Below, piece after piece: positions 53,448 to 61,966 of a DNA stretch of 64,000 bases (within the stretch, counting starts at the first letter, position 1; every line of letters begins with the position of its first letter). The DNA is taken from contig NZ_CBDDGH010000005.1 of the NCBI RefSeq assembly GCF_965227725.1, positions 806,001 to 870,000 on the forward strand, read 5' to 3'. Source of the stretch: Shimia sp965227725. GTDB lineage: Bacteria > Pseudomonadota > Alphaproteobacteria > Rhodobacterales > Rhodobacteraceae. Below the pieces are notes generated by a model. The model had not been told where the DNA came from. It saw only the letters and a program-made list of their open reading frames with translations, and did no database searches. The position numbers and the translations under genes were made by a program.

Positions 53448-55358
53448 ATGACGCGTTTTTCAGCTGTTGGGAAAGTGCTGCGGCACATCTGGCCTTTTGC
53501 ACTCGGCGCAGCCTGTTGCTTGATTCTTGCAAGACAACTCAATGGTTTGGACCTCTCCGCGCTCTGGTCGGCGGTCATGGGCGTGTCCCCGCTGCAATGG
53601 GCGCTCGCAATTGGCGCCACCATCGTCAGTTTTCTCGCCGTGGCGCGCTATGATGTGATCGCACAGCGTCACTTCCAGATGCAACGCGCCTCAACCGAGA
53701 CCATGGCCATTGGCGCCACGGCTATTGGTTTGGGCCAAACCCTCGGCGCAGGCGCAGTTGTTGGCGCTTTCGTGCGCTGGCGCATGACCCCGGATCTGTC
53801 ACTGAAAGATTCCGCGCGCATCACCGCCTTTGTCACCGTCACCTTCATGGCGGCCCTTGCCGTGACCATCGCGCTCGCCGCACTGACCCTGCCAACCCCG
53901 CATATCCCGGCCCTGATGCCCTATTGCATCCTGACCGTGGCGCTGGGGCTTGCGGTTGTGGCCTTTGTGTTTCCGGTGCTGGCCCGTCAGGGTCGCATGT
54001 TCAGCCTGCCCACGGTTTCGGCCATGTTCAGCCTGCTGTGCTTCTGCCTGCTCGACACAGTGTTTGCCGGTCTGGCCCTCTATGTCCTGCTGCCGCATGA
54101 GATCACCATCGGCTTTGCAACCCTCATGCCGGTCTTCCTGATTGCTCTGGGTGCGGCGATTTTCTCCGGCACCCCCGGCGGCGTTGGCCCCTTTGAGCTC
54201 ACCTTGCTGGCCCTGCTGCCACATCAGCCGGAGCCTGCTCTGCTAGGCGCTGTTCTGGCGTTTCGCGCGATTTACTACGCGCTGCCTGCGATGATCGCCG
54301 GTCTGGTCTTCATGCGTCACCTGCTGCGCCCGCGCCCTGCCCGTGCCCCGCGCCACATGCGCGCCTTCCAGCCGCTGGAGGACGCCCCGCTCTCCCCGAT
54401 CAGCCGCGCTGAGCTGGGTGTGATCCGTCAAAACGGCGGCGCGCTCCTGTCTTGTGATGCGGGCCGCTACGGCACCGTGCGCACCGGCCAGACCCTTGTC
54501 GCGCTGTTTGACCCCATCGAAGGCGACGCCAACACATTGGCCCGCCCTCTGCGTCAGGCCGCCCGCGCGCAAAACCGCATCGCTTGCAAATACAAAATCT
54601 CCGCCCGCCAGGCCGTGCGCGCCCGCGCCGCTGGCTGGGCTGTGATGCATGTCTCTGATGAGGCCATCCTGCGCCCCGCAGATCACAGCACCGACGGCTC
54701 CACCTACCGCCAGCTGCGCCGCAAGCTGCGTCAGGCCGAGAAAGCCGGCGTCACCGTCTCTGCCTCCCGCACCCGGCTGCCGCTGGCCGATATGGCCCGC
54801 GTCTCTGCCGCATGGGAAGCGCGCAACGGCGTGCCCCGCGGTCTGACCATGGGCCGCTTTGATGACCTCTATGTGGGCCACCAAAAGGTCTTCCTCGCCT
54901 ATCAGGATGCCCGCCTTGTGGGCTTCGTCAGCTTCCATGCTACCGCCCATGAGTGGTGCCTGGATCTCATGCGTGTGCTGCCAGACGCGCCAGACGGCAC
55001 AATGCACCTGCTTGTGCAGACTGCCATCGAAGCCGCCGCCGAGCTGAGTGTGGATAGCCTCTCTCTCGCCGCCGCACCGGCGCTGGCGACCGGCCGCACA
55101 CGGCTTGAACGCTTCCTGCGCACCAAACATTTCAAACATGGCGGCGGCGCGGGCCTGCGTCAGTTCAAAGCTTGTTTTGCCCCGCGCTGGCAGCCGCTCT
55201 TCATGGCAGCCCCCGGTCCGATGCAGCTTTGTGTGGCCACATTGGACATGATCCGCGCGGTCAACCTGCGCAGCGCTCCGGCCACGCCGATCGCCTGTAT
55301 GCCTGCAAATCAACCACTTGCGCCCACCCCGCAGCCGGTTATGCAACGCGCCTCATAA
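53448..55358 (+). CDS. MprF-like aminoacyl-phosphatidylglycerol synthase/flippase
   Basis: A 636-residue protein. The first ~310 residues hold about eight hydrophobic segments, with the flippase-family GAGAVVGAFVRWRM-type and GTPGGVGPFELTLLALL motifs. The remaining ~320 residues form a soluble GNAT-like DUF2156 domain with RRKLRQAEKAGVTV and FVSFHATAHEWCLDLMR. MprF proteins transfer an amino acid from aminoacyl-tRNA to phosphatidylglycerol and flip the product, lowering envelope negative charge. It is shorter than Staphylococcus MprF because it has fewer membrane segments. The amino acid donated cannot be read from sequence. Confidence 0.82.
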   Translation: MTRFSAVGKVLRHIWPFALGAACCLILARQLNGLDLSALWSAVMGVSPLQWALAIGATIVSFLAVARYDVIAQRHFQMQRASTETMAIGATAIGLGQTLGAGAVVGAFVRWRMTPDLSLKDSARITAFVTVTFMAALAVTIALAALTLPTPHIPALMPYCILTVALGLAVVAFVFPVLARQGRMFSLPTVSAMFSLLCFCLLDTVFAGLALYVLLPHEITIGFATLMPVFLIALGAAIFSGTPGGVGPFELTLLALLPHQPEPALLGAVLAFRAIYYALPAMIAGLVFMRHLLRPRPARAPRHMRAFQPLEDAPLSPISRAELGVIRQNGGALLSCDAGRYGTVRTGQTLVALFDPIEGDANTLARPLRQAARAQNRIACKYKISARQAVRARAAGWAVMHVSDEAILRPADHSTDGSTYRQLRRKLRQAEKAGVTVSASRTRLPLADMARVSAAWEARNGVPRGLTMGRFDDLYVGHQKVFLAYQDARLVGFVSFHATAHEWCLDLMRVLPDAPDGTMHLLVQTAIEAAAELSVDSLSLAAAPALATGRTRLERFLRTKHFKHGGGAGLRQFKACFAPRWQPLFMAAPGPMQLCVATLDMIRAVNLRSAPATPIACMPANQPLAPTPQPVMQRAS

Positions 55359-55456
55359 TTTTCTTGCAGCAAATGAAGTTGTGCTCATGTCAGTGCCATG
55401 GCACATGCGCTGAACACAACACGCGCGCGTGATCGACGCGCCGATAGGAGGCACAG

Positions 55457-56479
55457 ATGACAAACGCCCTGTCCAGACTTCTCGAGAAACGCGACTGGCT
55501 GATGGCCGACGGCGCAACCGGCACCAACCTGTTCAACATGGGCCTCAGCTCCGGGGACGCACCAGAACTCTGGAACGCGACCCACCCGCAGAACATCAAG
55601 AAGCTCTACAGCCTCGCGGTGGACAACGGCTCAGACATCTTTCTGACTAATTCCTTTGGTGGCAACGCCTCCCGCCTGAAACTGCATGACGCCCAAGGCC
55701 GTGTGCGCGAGCTGAACCGTCTCGCCGCAGAGATTGGCCGCGAGGTCGCAGATGCCGCCAACCGCCCGGTGATCGTGGCCGGCTCCGTTGGCCCGACCGG
55801 CGACATCATGGAACCTGTCGGCTCCCTCAGCCACGCAGACGCGGTGGAGATGTTTCACGAGCAAGCAGAAGGCCTGAAAGAAGGCGGCGCAGATGTGCTC
55901 TGGCTGGAAACCATTTCCGCCCCTGAAGAATATAAGGCCGCTGCCGAAGCTTTTGCGCTGGCGGATATGCCTTGGTGTGGCACCATGAGCTTTGACACCG
56001 CTGGCCGCACCATGATGGGTATGACCTCCGCGGATATGGTCCAGATGGTCAATGGCCTGCCAAATGCACCCATCGGCTTTGGGGCAAACTGCGGCGTTGG
56101 CGCAGCAGACCTTCTGCGCACCGTACTGGGGTTCTCCGCTCAGGGCACCGAAACCCCGATCATCGCCAAGGGCAACGCGGGCATCCCGAAATACCACGAC
56201 GGCCACATCCACTATGACGGCACACCAGAGCTGATGGCGGAATATGCCGTGATGGCGCGCGACTGTGGCGCAACCATCATTGGCGGCTGCTGTGGCACCA
56301 TGCCGGAGCACCTGAGCGCGATGCGCAAAGCGCTCGAAACCCGCCCACGCGGTGCCCGCCCGTCGCTGGAGCAGGTGACCGAAGTGCTCGGCGGCTTTTC
56401 GTCCGCAACCGATGGCACCGGTGATGACGCTGAGGCACCGGCACGTGAGCGCCGCGGCCGCCGCCGTCGCAGCGCCTAA
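55457..56479 (+). CDS. Homocysteine S-methyltransferase, betaine-type or split MetH component
   Basis: A 340-residue zinc methyltransferase with the homocysteine-binding barrel. DGATGTNLF opens it. The zinc ligands are Cys in FGANCGVG and the Cys pair in GGCCGTMP. Usual annotation is betaine-homocysteine methyltransferase (bmt). However, roseobacters are reported to use a methionine synthase divided into separate homocysteine, B12 and folate proteins, and a lone B12-binding protein is encoded 2.3 kb downstream at 58752. I therefore favour a split-MetH role. A strong AGGAGG site precedes the ATG. The C-terminus is Arg-rich (ERRGRRRR) and probably disordered. Confidence 0.82.
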   Translation: MTNALSRLLEKRDWLMADGATGTNLFNMGLSSGDAPELWNATHPQNIKKLYSLAVDNGSDIFLTNSFGGNASRLKLHDAQGRVRELNRLAAEIGREVADAANRPVIVAGSVGPTGDIMEPVGSLSHADAVEMFHEQAEGLKEGGADVLWLETISAPEEYKAAAEAFALADMPWCGTMSFDTAGRTMMGMTSADMVQMVNGLPNAPIGFGANCGVGAADLLRTVLGFSAQGTETPIIAKGNAGIPKYHDGHIHYDGTPELMAEYAVMARDCGATIIGGCCGTMPEHLSAMRKALETRPRGARPSLEQVTEVLGGFSSATDGTGDDAEAPARERRGRRRRSA

Positions 56480-56505
56480 TTGCTGCCCTCACATCAAAAT
56501 CCAAA

Positions 56506-56529
56506 AGCCCGGCCTGCGCCGGGCTTTTT
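56506..56529. terminator. Bidirectional terminator
   Basis: AGCCCGGC (56506-56513), loop CTGC, GCCGGGCT (56518-56525), followed by a T-run on the plus strand. On the minus strand the same stem is followed by TTTT. It lies between the convergent homocysteine methyltransferase and peptidoglycan-binding genes. Confidence 0.88.
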
Positions 56530-56562
56530 GTTTTTTGCTCGCTTTCAAAGGCAAGACGTCGA

Positions 56563-57270
56563 TCAGGATTCGTCGCCATCCGTATCCTGAACGCCAGAGC
56601 CGCCCTGCAGGGTCACGCCGCTTTGTGACGGACCGGTCAGCGGCCAACGCGCGCCAAGCACACGGCTGCGTGGAAAGCGGCGAATGTTCACCGCATTGCT
56701 CTGGTTGCCGCCAAGACAATGCACATGGCTCGCATCCTCGCCCGCATAAAAGCCCACATGGCCTTTCCACGACGCCCGGCTCTCGCGCCAGAACACAATC
56801 ACTGCGCCCAGCTGAGGCTCACATTCCTCACCAAAGCTCATCCATTTGCGCGCGCCCAGCGGATTGTTGGGCAGGGCTTCGGCAGGCATGGTCGAGCCGA
56901 TACAATGGGCCACAAACAACCCACACCACGGCACGTCATCTCCGGCGTAGTCAATGTCCAGATCCGCCGCCATATCCATGATCACAGGGTTGTTGCCCGG
57001 CCCGGCCACTTCGCGGGTGCCCATCAGCCGGTTGGCCTCATCAAACCACGGCAGCGAGTCAAAGCTCGGCACCGTGCCGCCCGTGGCCTCACCAAACAGC
57101 GCCTCATAGGTCAGCGGCCCGACAATGCCATCTGGCACCAGCCCTTTTGACTGCTGAAAATTCTTGATTGCCCCGATGGTCATCCGACCCCGGATGCCGT
57201 CCACCGGCCCTGGGTTAAACCCCAGCAAAATCAAACGCTTCTGAACCTTAATCCAATCACGTGGAGTCAT
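56563..57270 (-). CDS. Peptidoglycan-binding and CHAP-like hydrolase (TIGR02594 type)
   Basis: A 235-residue protein. Residues ~5-65 are a peptidoglycan-binding helical domain (QKRLILLGFNPGPVDGIRG, IKNFQQSKGL). The rest is a cysteine-peptidase-like domain of the TIGR02594 family, with likely catalytic Cys in VPWCGLFVAHC and His in WKGHVGFY. There is no signal peptide, as in many phage-derived lysozymes or gene-transfer-agent-like hydrolases. It stands alone, so wall hydrolysis is the likely role but the export route is unclear. Confidence 0.82.
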   Translation of the reverse strand: MTPRDWIKVQKRLILLGFNPGPVDGIRGRMTIGAIKNFQQSKGLVPDGIVGPLTYEALFGEATGGTVPSFDSLPWFDEANRLMGTREVAGPGNNPVIMDMAADLDIDYAGDDVPWCGLFVAHCIGSTMPAEALPNNPLGARKWMSFGEECEPQLGAVIVFWRESRASWKGHVGFYAGEDASHVHCLGGNQSNAVNIRRFPRSRVLGARWPLTGPSQSGVTLQGGSGVQDTDGDES

Positions 57271-57448
57271 TGAAATACTCCCTTTAACCTATCACTAAAT
57301 CAATCGGCACAACCGCGTGCCCTGCCGCCATCCTACCACAAAACGCGCATTTTCTGAACCAGCCCCGCGCCCGTCGGCTTTATCCTGCCCGAACGCCTCT
57401 GTTCTGCAGTGCCGATGAGGACCGCGCGGCAAGTGGCTGAAACGCCGC

Positions 57449-58534
57449 TTAAAACAAGGCGAGCTGCCCGTCACGTGCCAGAGGCACCGCAAACAAGTCC
57501 GTTCTCAACGCAGGAAGATCACGGGCCAGCCCCAACCGCTTGCGCGCCGCCTCAAACCGCTGCGCCACCATCTCCGCATAGACGCCCTCGCCCCGCATGC
57601 GCTTGCCCCAATCCGCCGCGTAAACCTCTCCGCCGTGCATCTCCCGCACCCGCGCCATGACCTTCGCCGCCCGCTGTGGGAACGCTTCCTTGAGCCATTC
57701 CTCAAAGAGCGGTGCCACTTCTCGCGGCAAGCGCAGCATCACCCAGCTCGCCGCCTTGGCCCCGGCTTCGACCCCTGCCGTCAACAACGCCTCAACCTCA
57801 TGATCGCTCAGCCCCGGCACCACCGGTGCCAGCATCACCCGCACCGGCACGCCCGCCGCGCTCAGCTTGCGGATCATCTCCACCCGCCGCGCTGGCAGTG
57901 GGCAACGCGGCTCCATCGCGCGCGACAACCCAGCATCCATGGTGGTCAGCGAAATCCCGACCTGCGCCAGCCCTTTGACTGCCATGCGCGCCAGTATATC
58001 GATGTCGCGCTCAATCAATGTGCCTTTGGTGACAATCGCCACCGGATGATTGAACCGCTCCAGCACCTCCAACGTCGCCCGCATAATCCGGTAGCGCCGC
58101 TCTATCGGCTGATAGGGATCGGTATTGGTCCCGATCGCCATCACCTCCGCCCTATAGGATTTCTTGGAGAGCTCCCGCTCCAGAACCTCCGCCGCCTTTG
58201 GGCGTGCCACCAGCTTGCTTTCAAAATCCAGCCCCGGCGACAGCCCCAGATAGGCATGTGTGGGCCGCGCAAAACAATAGACACAGCCATGCTCACAACC
58301 GCGATACGGATTGAGCGACCGGTCAAAGGAAATATCCGGAGATTGGTTGCGCGTGATCACGCTGCGCGGGCTCTCCTCACTCACCTCAGTGACAAAGCTG
58401 CGCCGCTCTTCTTCGATGTCCCACCCATCGGTCACCTCCTCACGCACCGGCTCATATCGGCTCGCGTGATTGCTCAACGCACCACGCGCGCGCCGCCGCT
58501 TCGGGTCGATTTTGGGCATCTCATCCTGGGACAT
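57449..58534 (-). CDS. PA0069-family radical SAM protein
   Basis: A 361-residue radical SAM protein. The cluster motif lies in NPYRGCEHGCVYCFARP (Cys-x3-Cys-x2-Cys). SFDRSLNPYRG and VARPKAAEVLERELSKKSY are typical of this group, which is distantly related to spore photoproduct lyase. The reaction is unknown. It is divergent from the corrinoid protein gene, with a 217-bp region between them. Confidence 0.88.
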   Translation of the reverse strand: MSQDEMPKIDPKRRRARGALSNHASRYEPVREEVTDGWDIEEERRSFVTEVSEESPRSVITRNQSPDISFDRSLNPYRGCEHGCVYCFARPTHAYLGLSPGLDFESKLVARPKAAEVLERELSKKSYRAEVMAIGTNTDPYQPIERRYRIMRATLEVLERFNHPVAIVTKGTLIERDIDILARMAVKGLAQVGISLTTMDAGLSRAMEPRCPLPARRVEMIRKLSAAGVPVRVMLAPVVPGLSDHEVEALLTAGVEAGAKAASWVMLRLPREVAPLFEEWLKEAFPQRAAKVMARVREMHGGEVYAADWGKRMRGEGVYAEMVAQRFEAARKRLGLARDLPALRTDLFAVPLARDGQLALF

Positions 58535-58751
58535 GCCTCCAATTTAGAACAAAAAGAGAACACGCACAACAAACCCCATGATCTGGATGAAAAACTTTCA
58601 TCGCACATGCCAATTTTGCCGCTACACGTCGCACGCGGCTTTGGCTATGTCGTTAATCAGACAGTCTGTCGCAGCAAAAAGAACGACACCTGAAAATCAG
58701 AGAGCAACCGGCGCCCCAATGAGGGCCACGCCAAGGTATGGGAGAACGCGC
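58535..58751. other. Divergent promoter region, corrinoid protein and radical SAM genes
   Basis: No gene seen. I looked for cobalamin (B12-box), SAM and SAH riboswitch signatures upstream of the corrinoid gene and found none I would defend. GGGAGAA ends the region as the ribosome site for ATG 58752. Confidence 0.4.
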
Positions 58752-59453
58752 ATGTCAGAAGAAGAAGACATCATCCTGTCCGAGCTGGACGACGAGGAAC
58801 TTGTCCAGCAGATGTTTGACGACCTCTACGATGGTCTCAAAGAGGAAATCGAAGAAGGTGTGAACATTCTTCTGGAGCGCGGCTGGGCCCCCTACCGCAT
58901 CCTGACAGAAGCCCTCGTGGGCGGCATGACCATCGTGGGCGCAGACTTCCGCGACGGCATCCTGTTTGTGCCAGAAGTGCTGCTGGCGGCCAACGCCATG
59001 AAAGGCGGCATGGCCATCCTGAAACCGCTGCTGGCAGAAACCGGTGCCCCACGCATGGGCTCCATGGTGATCGGCACGGTCAAAGGTGACATTCACGACA
59101 TCGGCAAAAACCTCGTTTCCATGATGATGGAAGGCGCAGGCTTTGAAGTTGTGGATCTGGGCATCAACAACCCGGTCGAAAACTACATCGAAGCTCTGGA
59201 AGAGCACAAACCAGACATCCTCGGCATGTCTGCGCTGCTCACCACCACCATGCCTTACATGAAGGTCGTGATCGATTCGATGGTCGAGCAAGGCCTGCGT
59301 GACGAATACATCGTTCTGGTTGGCGGCGCGCCATTGAACGAAGAGTTCGGCAAAGCCATTGGCGCAGACGGCTACTGCCGCGACGCTGCTGTGGCCGTGG
59401 AAATGGCGAAAGACTTCGTTGCGCGCAAGCACAACCAGATGTCTGCCGGCTAA
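58752..59453 (+). CDS. Corrinoid (B12-binding) methyl-carrier protein, split MetH type
   Basis: A 233-residue protein matching the B12 module of methionine synthase and MtaC/MtbC-type corrinoid proteins. The helical cap domain is residues ~10-100. The Rossmann domain has DIHDIGKNLVSMMMEGAGF with the base-off cobalt His of DxHxxG, then GMSALLTTTMPYM and VGGAPL. In this setting it probably shuttles methyl groups from methyl-THF to the homocysteine methyltransferase encoded at 55457. A pterin-binding partner and reactivase are not in the window. ATG 58752 follows GGGAGAA. A terminator follows. Confidence 0.9.
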   Translation: MSEEEDIILSELDDEELVQQMFDDLYDGLKEEIEEGVNILLERGWAPYRILTEALVGGMTIVGADFRDGILFVPEVLLAANAMKGGMAILKPLLAETGAPRMGSMVIGTVKGDIHDIGKNLVSMMMEGAGFEVVDLGINNPVENYIEALEEHKPDILGMSALLTTTMPYMKVVIDSMVEQGLRDEYIVLVGGAPLNEEFGKAIGADGYCRDAAVAVEMAKDFVARKHNQMSAG

Positions 59454-59492
59454 CACAGCCAAGTCACACTCCCCTTCCGCGGAAGCGGACTT

Positions 59493-59520
59493 GGCCCGCC
59501 CTTATCAGGCGGGCCTTTTT
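59493..59520 (+). terminator. Rho-independent terminator after the corrinoid gene
   Basis: GGCCCGCC (59493-59500), a seven-base loop, GGCGGGCC (59508-59515), then TTTTT. It ends the corrinoid transcript before the methyltransferase gene. Confidence 0.88.
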
Positions 59521-59657
59521 GTAACATGCGTCAGGTTTTGCCTGTTTTTGCCTGTGCGCCCCACTCAAAACCTCACCATCATTTTTTGCCGCTGATCCCC
59601 AAGAGACGCCGCGAACAAGTGATTAGTCTCAAACGTAAAATGCGATAAGGTGCGCGC

Positions 59658-60350
59658 ATGTCCGGTCTCTATTCTCCCGATCTCGCCCGCATTCACGCCG
59701 AAGGCCACACTGCAACCTTTGCCGAAGCCTTTGACTGGCTGGTGGCAGAGTTCTCCGGCGGTCCGGTTCCAGCGCAACTCTTTGATGTGGGCTGTGGCGA
59801 CGGCACCTGGCTTGCGGCCGCACAGGCGCGCGGACTTGCTGGTGCGGGCATCGATCTCTCCCCCGCCTTTGTCGATCTGGCGCGCAGCCGCGGCCTTGAT
59901 GTCACCAAAGGCAACGCCGCCAGCGTAGAGATTCCGGCAGGCACCACGGCGATCACCTGTCTGGGTGAGGTGCTTAGCTACATTGATCCGGAAACCGGCC
60001 ACGACACACTCTTGCCGCTCGCCCAATCCGCCTTTGAGGCGCTGCCCTCCGGCGGACGACTCATCGCTGATCTCATCGGCCACCGCTGCCTGCCACAGGC
60101 GACCCGCCAAAGCGGCGAAGACTGGGCCGTGCGTGTCGAAGTCACCGTGGGCGGCGCCCGCCTGACCCGCCGCATTGAAACCCAGGTCGCAGACCGCATC
60201 GACTGGGTCACACACCATCAAACCCGCCGTGCGCCCCAGGCCACCAAGTCCGCCCTCGAAAACATCGGCTGGCGCTGCGACATCCTCACCGCTTACGGCC
60301 CAAGCCCGCTGCTACCCGGCCGCTTCGCCGTCAAACTGACCAAACCCTGA
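59658..60350 (+). CDS. Class I SAM-dependent methyltransferase
   Basis: A 230-residue protein. The SAM-binding motif I is LFDVGCGDGTWLAAA near residue 42, with AGIDLSPAFVDLAR as the acidic loop and TCLGEVLSYID after it. No substrate-specific domain is visible. It lies 20 bp before the DUF1638 gene, so the two are probably cotranscribed. Closeness to B12-methyl-transfer genes is suggestive only. Confidence 0.82.
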   Translation: MSGLYSPDLARIHAEGHTATFAEAFDWLVAEFSGGPVPAQLFDVGCGDGTWLAAAQARGLAGAGIDLSPAFVDLARSRGLDVTKGNAASVEIPAGTTAITCLGEVLSYIDPETGHDTLLPLAQSAFEALPSGGRLIADLIGHRCLPQATRQSGEDWAVRVEVTVGGARLTRRIETQVADRIDWVTHHQTRRAPQATKSALENIGWRCDILTAYGPSPLLPGRFAVKLTKP

Positions 60351-60370
60351 CCCAACCCGCGACCAAGCCC

Positions 60371-61048
60371 ATGACCCAGCCAGTAACATCGCCAAGTCCG
60401 CTTCCCGACGACAGCACCCTCACCGAAACCGGCCTCGCCCCCACCGGCGCAACCGGTCGCGTTCTGCTGCTGGCCTGCGGCGCACTGGCACGTGAAATCC
60501 TCGATCTGATCAAGCGCAACAACTGGTCTCACATGGATCTCACCTGCCTGCCCGCAATCTACCATGTGCACCCCGAAAAGATCGCCCCTGCGGTGCGCGA
60601 CGCCGTGGCCAAACACCGCGACACCCACGATCAGATCTTTGTGGTCTACGCCGATTGCGGCACCGGCGGCGGGCTGGCCCAGACCTGCGAAGAGCTGGGT
60701 GTGGAAATGATCGCAGGTCCCCATTGCTATAGCTTCTTTGAGGGCAACGACCGCTTTGCCGAACTCGCTGAGGATGAATTCACGGCCTTCTATCTCACCG
60801 ATTTTCTGGTGCGCCAGTTTGACGCCTTTGTCATCAAACCCATGGGGCTGGACCGCCATCCGGAGCTGCGGGACATGTATTTTGGCAATTATGAAAAGCT
60901 GGTCTATCAGGCCCAAACCGATGATCCCGCGCTGACCGAAAAAGCCAAAGATTGCGCGGATCGGCTGGGCCTCGCCTTTGAGCGCCGCTTCACGGGCTAT
61001 GGCGATCTGGAAACCGCGCTGCAAAACCAGAGCAAAAAGCTCACTTAA
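60371..61048 (+). CDS. DUF1638 family protein
   Basis: A 225-residue protein of a family without a solved reaction. Features are VLLLACGALAREILDLI, LTCLPAIYHVHPEKIAPAV, VYADCGTGGGL and the GPHCYSFFEG segment. Conserved-looking Cys and His residues suggest metal or corrinoid contact. In other bacteria and methanogens this family is often found by corrinoid methyltransferases; here it lies about 1 kb after the corrinoid protein gene. A supporting role in B12-dependent methyl transfer is an inference. Confidence 0.78.
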   Translation: MTQPVTSPSPLPDDSTLTETGLAPTGATGRVLLLACGALAREILDLIKRNNWSHMDLTCLPAIYHVHPEKIAPAVRDAVAKHRDTHDQIFVVYADCGTGGGLAQTCEELGVEMIAGPHCYSFFEGNDRFAELAEDEFTAFYLTDFLVRQFDAFVIKPMGLDRHPELRDMYFGNYEKLVYQAQTDDPALTEKAKDCADRLGLAFERRFTGYGDLETALQNQSKKLT

Positions 61049-61130
61049 ACCACATGAGCGGCACCACCTACGCACCTGAAATATAGAAGAAAAGTTGCCA
61101 TTTGCGCGACACCCCTCTAAAAGGGCGCGC

Positions 61131-61682
61131 ATGATGAATTGGGCGCATCTTCAAATCTTGGGGTCACGACAGGCTGTCATGGCCGCACTGCTCTGTGCGT
61201 TGGCGGGTTGTGAAACCACCGGCTCCGGGCGCAGCTCACAGGTCACCAGACTTGGAGACTATGACGTGGTCTATACCGAGCTCAACGATGTGGAGGTCGG
61301 CAACACCGGCCCCCTCACGCCGCTGCTGTTCACATACACCTATGCCGGTCGTACGCCCATCAACGGCGTGACTGAGTCAGACCTCAAGCGCGAGGCCAAA
61401 CGGCTTGGTCTGGACATGAAAACCATGCGCATCATCTACGGCGCCAATCCCTACAAAGGCGCGGATGGCACGCTGCATGTCTGCACAATCGACGCCATCC
61501 GCCAGCGCCTGTGCAAAGCCGCCCCGACCTTGCCGCTGCAGGCCCGCATCGACTACGCCAAAGCCCTTCTGGACAAAGACAGGGCCTGCGACTGGACCAG
61601 CTTTGACGCGGCCTACAACAAATCCGCCACCTTCTCGTTTGGCGGAGACGATCAAACCCTCAACGTCAAAGCCGCCTGCTGA
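61131..61682 (+). CDS. Putative lipoprotein of unknown function
   Basis: A 183-residue protein. The N-terminal hydrophobic stretch AVMAALLCALAGCETTG ends in a lipobox with the lipidated Cys at about residue 27. The mature part has four further Cys, which may form disulfides, and no recognised domain. ATG 61131 is followed at once by a second ATG (61134); either may start. The 3' side faces a 179-bp inverted repeat. Confidence 0.65.
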   Translation: MMNWAHLQILGSRQAVMAALLCALAGCETTGSGRSSQVTRLGDYDVVYTELNDVEVGNTGPLTPLLFTYTYAGRTPINGVTESDLKREAKRLGLDMKTMRIIYGANPYKGADGTLHVCTIDAIRQRLCKAAPTLPLQARIDYAKALLDKDRACDWTSFDAAYNKSATFSFGGDDQTLNVKAAC

Positions 61683-61737
61683 AGTCTCTTGCGTTTTATC
61701 TGCGGCCAACGGATCGCCTTTCGCGTTTCCCCGCGCC

Positions 61738-61916
61738 AAAAGCTTTGCTCCGGAGCCACCCTGTCTGACCTCCGCACGGCCTGTCTGCTGCACAGGCGCA
61801 AGACAAATCGCCGAGGGACCCCGCCACAGGCGGGGAGACGGCTATTTGTCTTGAGGCCGAAAGCAGAGAGGTCAGTGTGTGATCAGACAGGGATGGATCA
61901 GGCGCAAAGCGGTTTT
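61738..61916. repeat. 179-bp imperfect inverted repeat
   Basis: Two arms of about 88 bases are symmetric about 61827. From the centre outward the paired blocks are CCCCGCC/GGCGGGG with an ACA loop, GCCG/CGGC, CAAGACAAAT (61799-61808) / ATTTGTCTTG (61844-61853), CCTnTCTGCT and its complement, CCTGTCTGA/TCAGACAGG, and GCTTTGC/GCAAAGC near both ends. Mismatches are scattered, as in a compensated RNA or an old mobile palindrome. It lies between the convergent lipoprotein and cupin-regulator genes. No ORF of note lies within. Confidence 0.75.
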
Positions 61917-61966
61917 GCTCTGGTGAACCTTTCGCCCTTACGCTCCAACGTTAAGGCGCAAACACC

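Noticed and set aside
54243..55346. 367-codon minus-strand frame antisense to the MprF-like gene
   Set aside because: Gly/Ala/His-rich complement of a gene with a clear DUF2156 domain; no independent support.
58535..58751. Cobalamin or SAM-type riboswitch upstream of the corrinoid gene
   Set aside because: No B12-box, SAM-II core or SAH-type pattern could be aligned by eye. A covariance-model scan of this interval would decide; a hit above threshold would overturn this.
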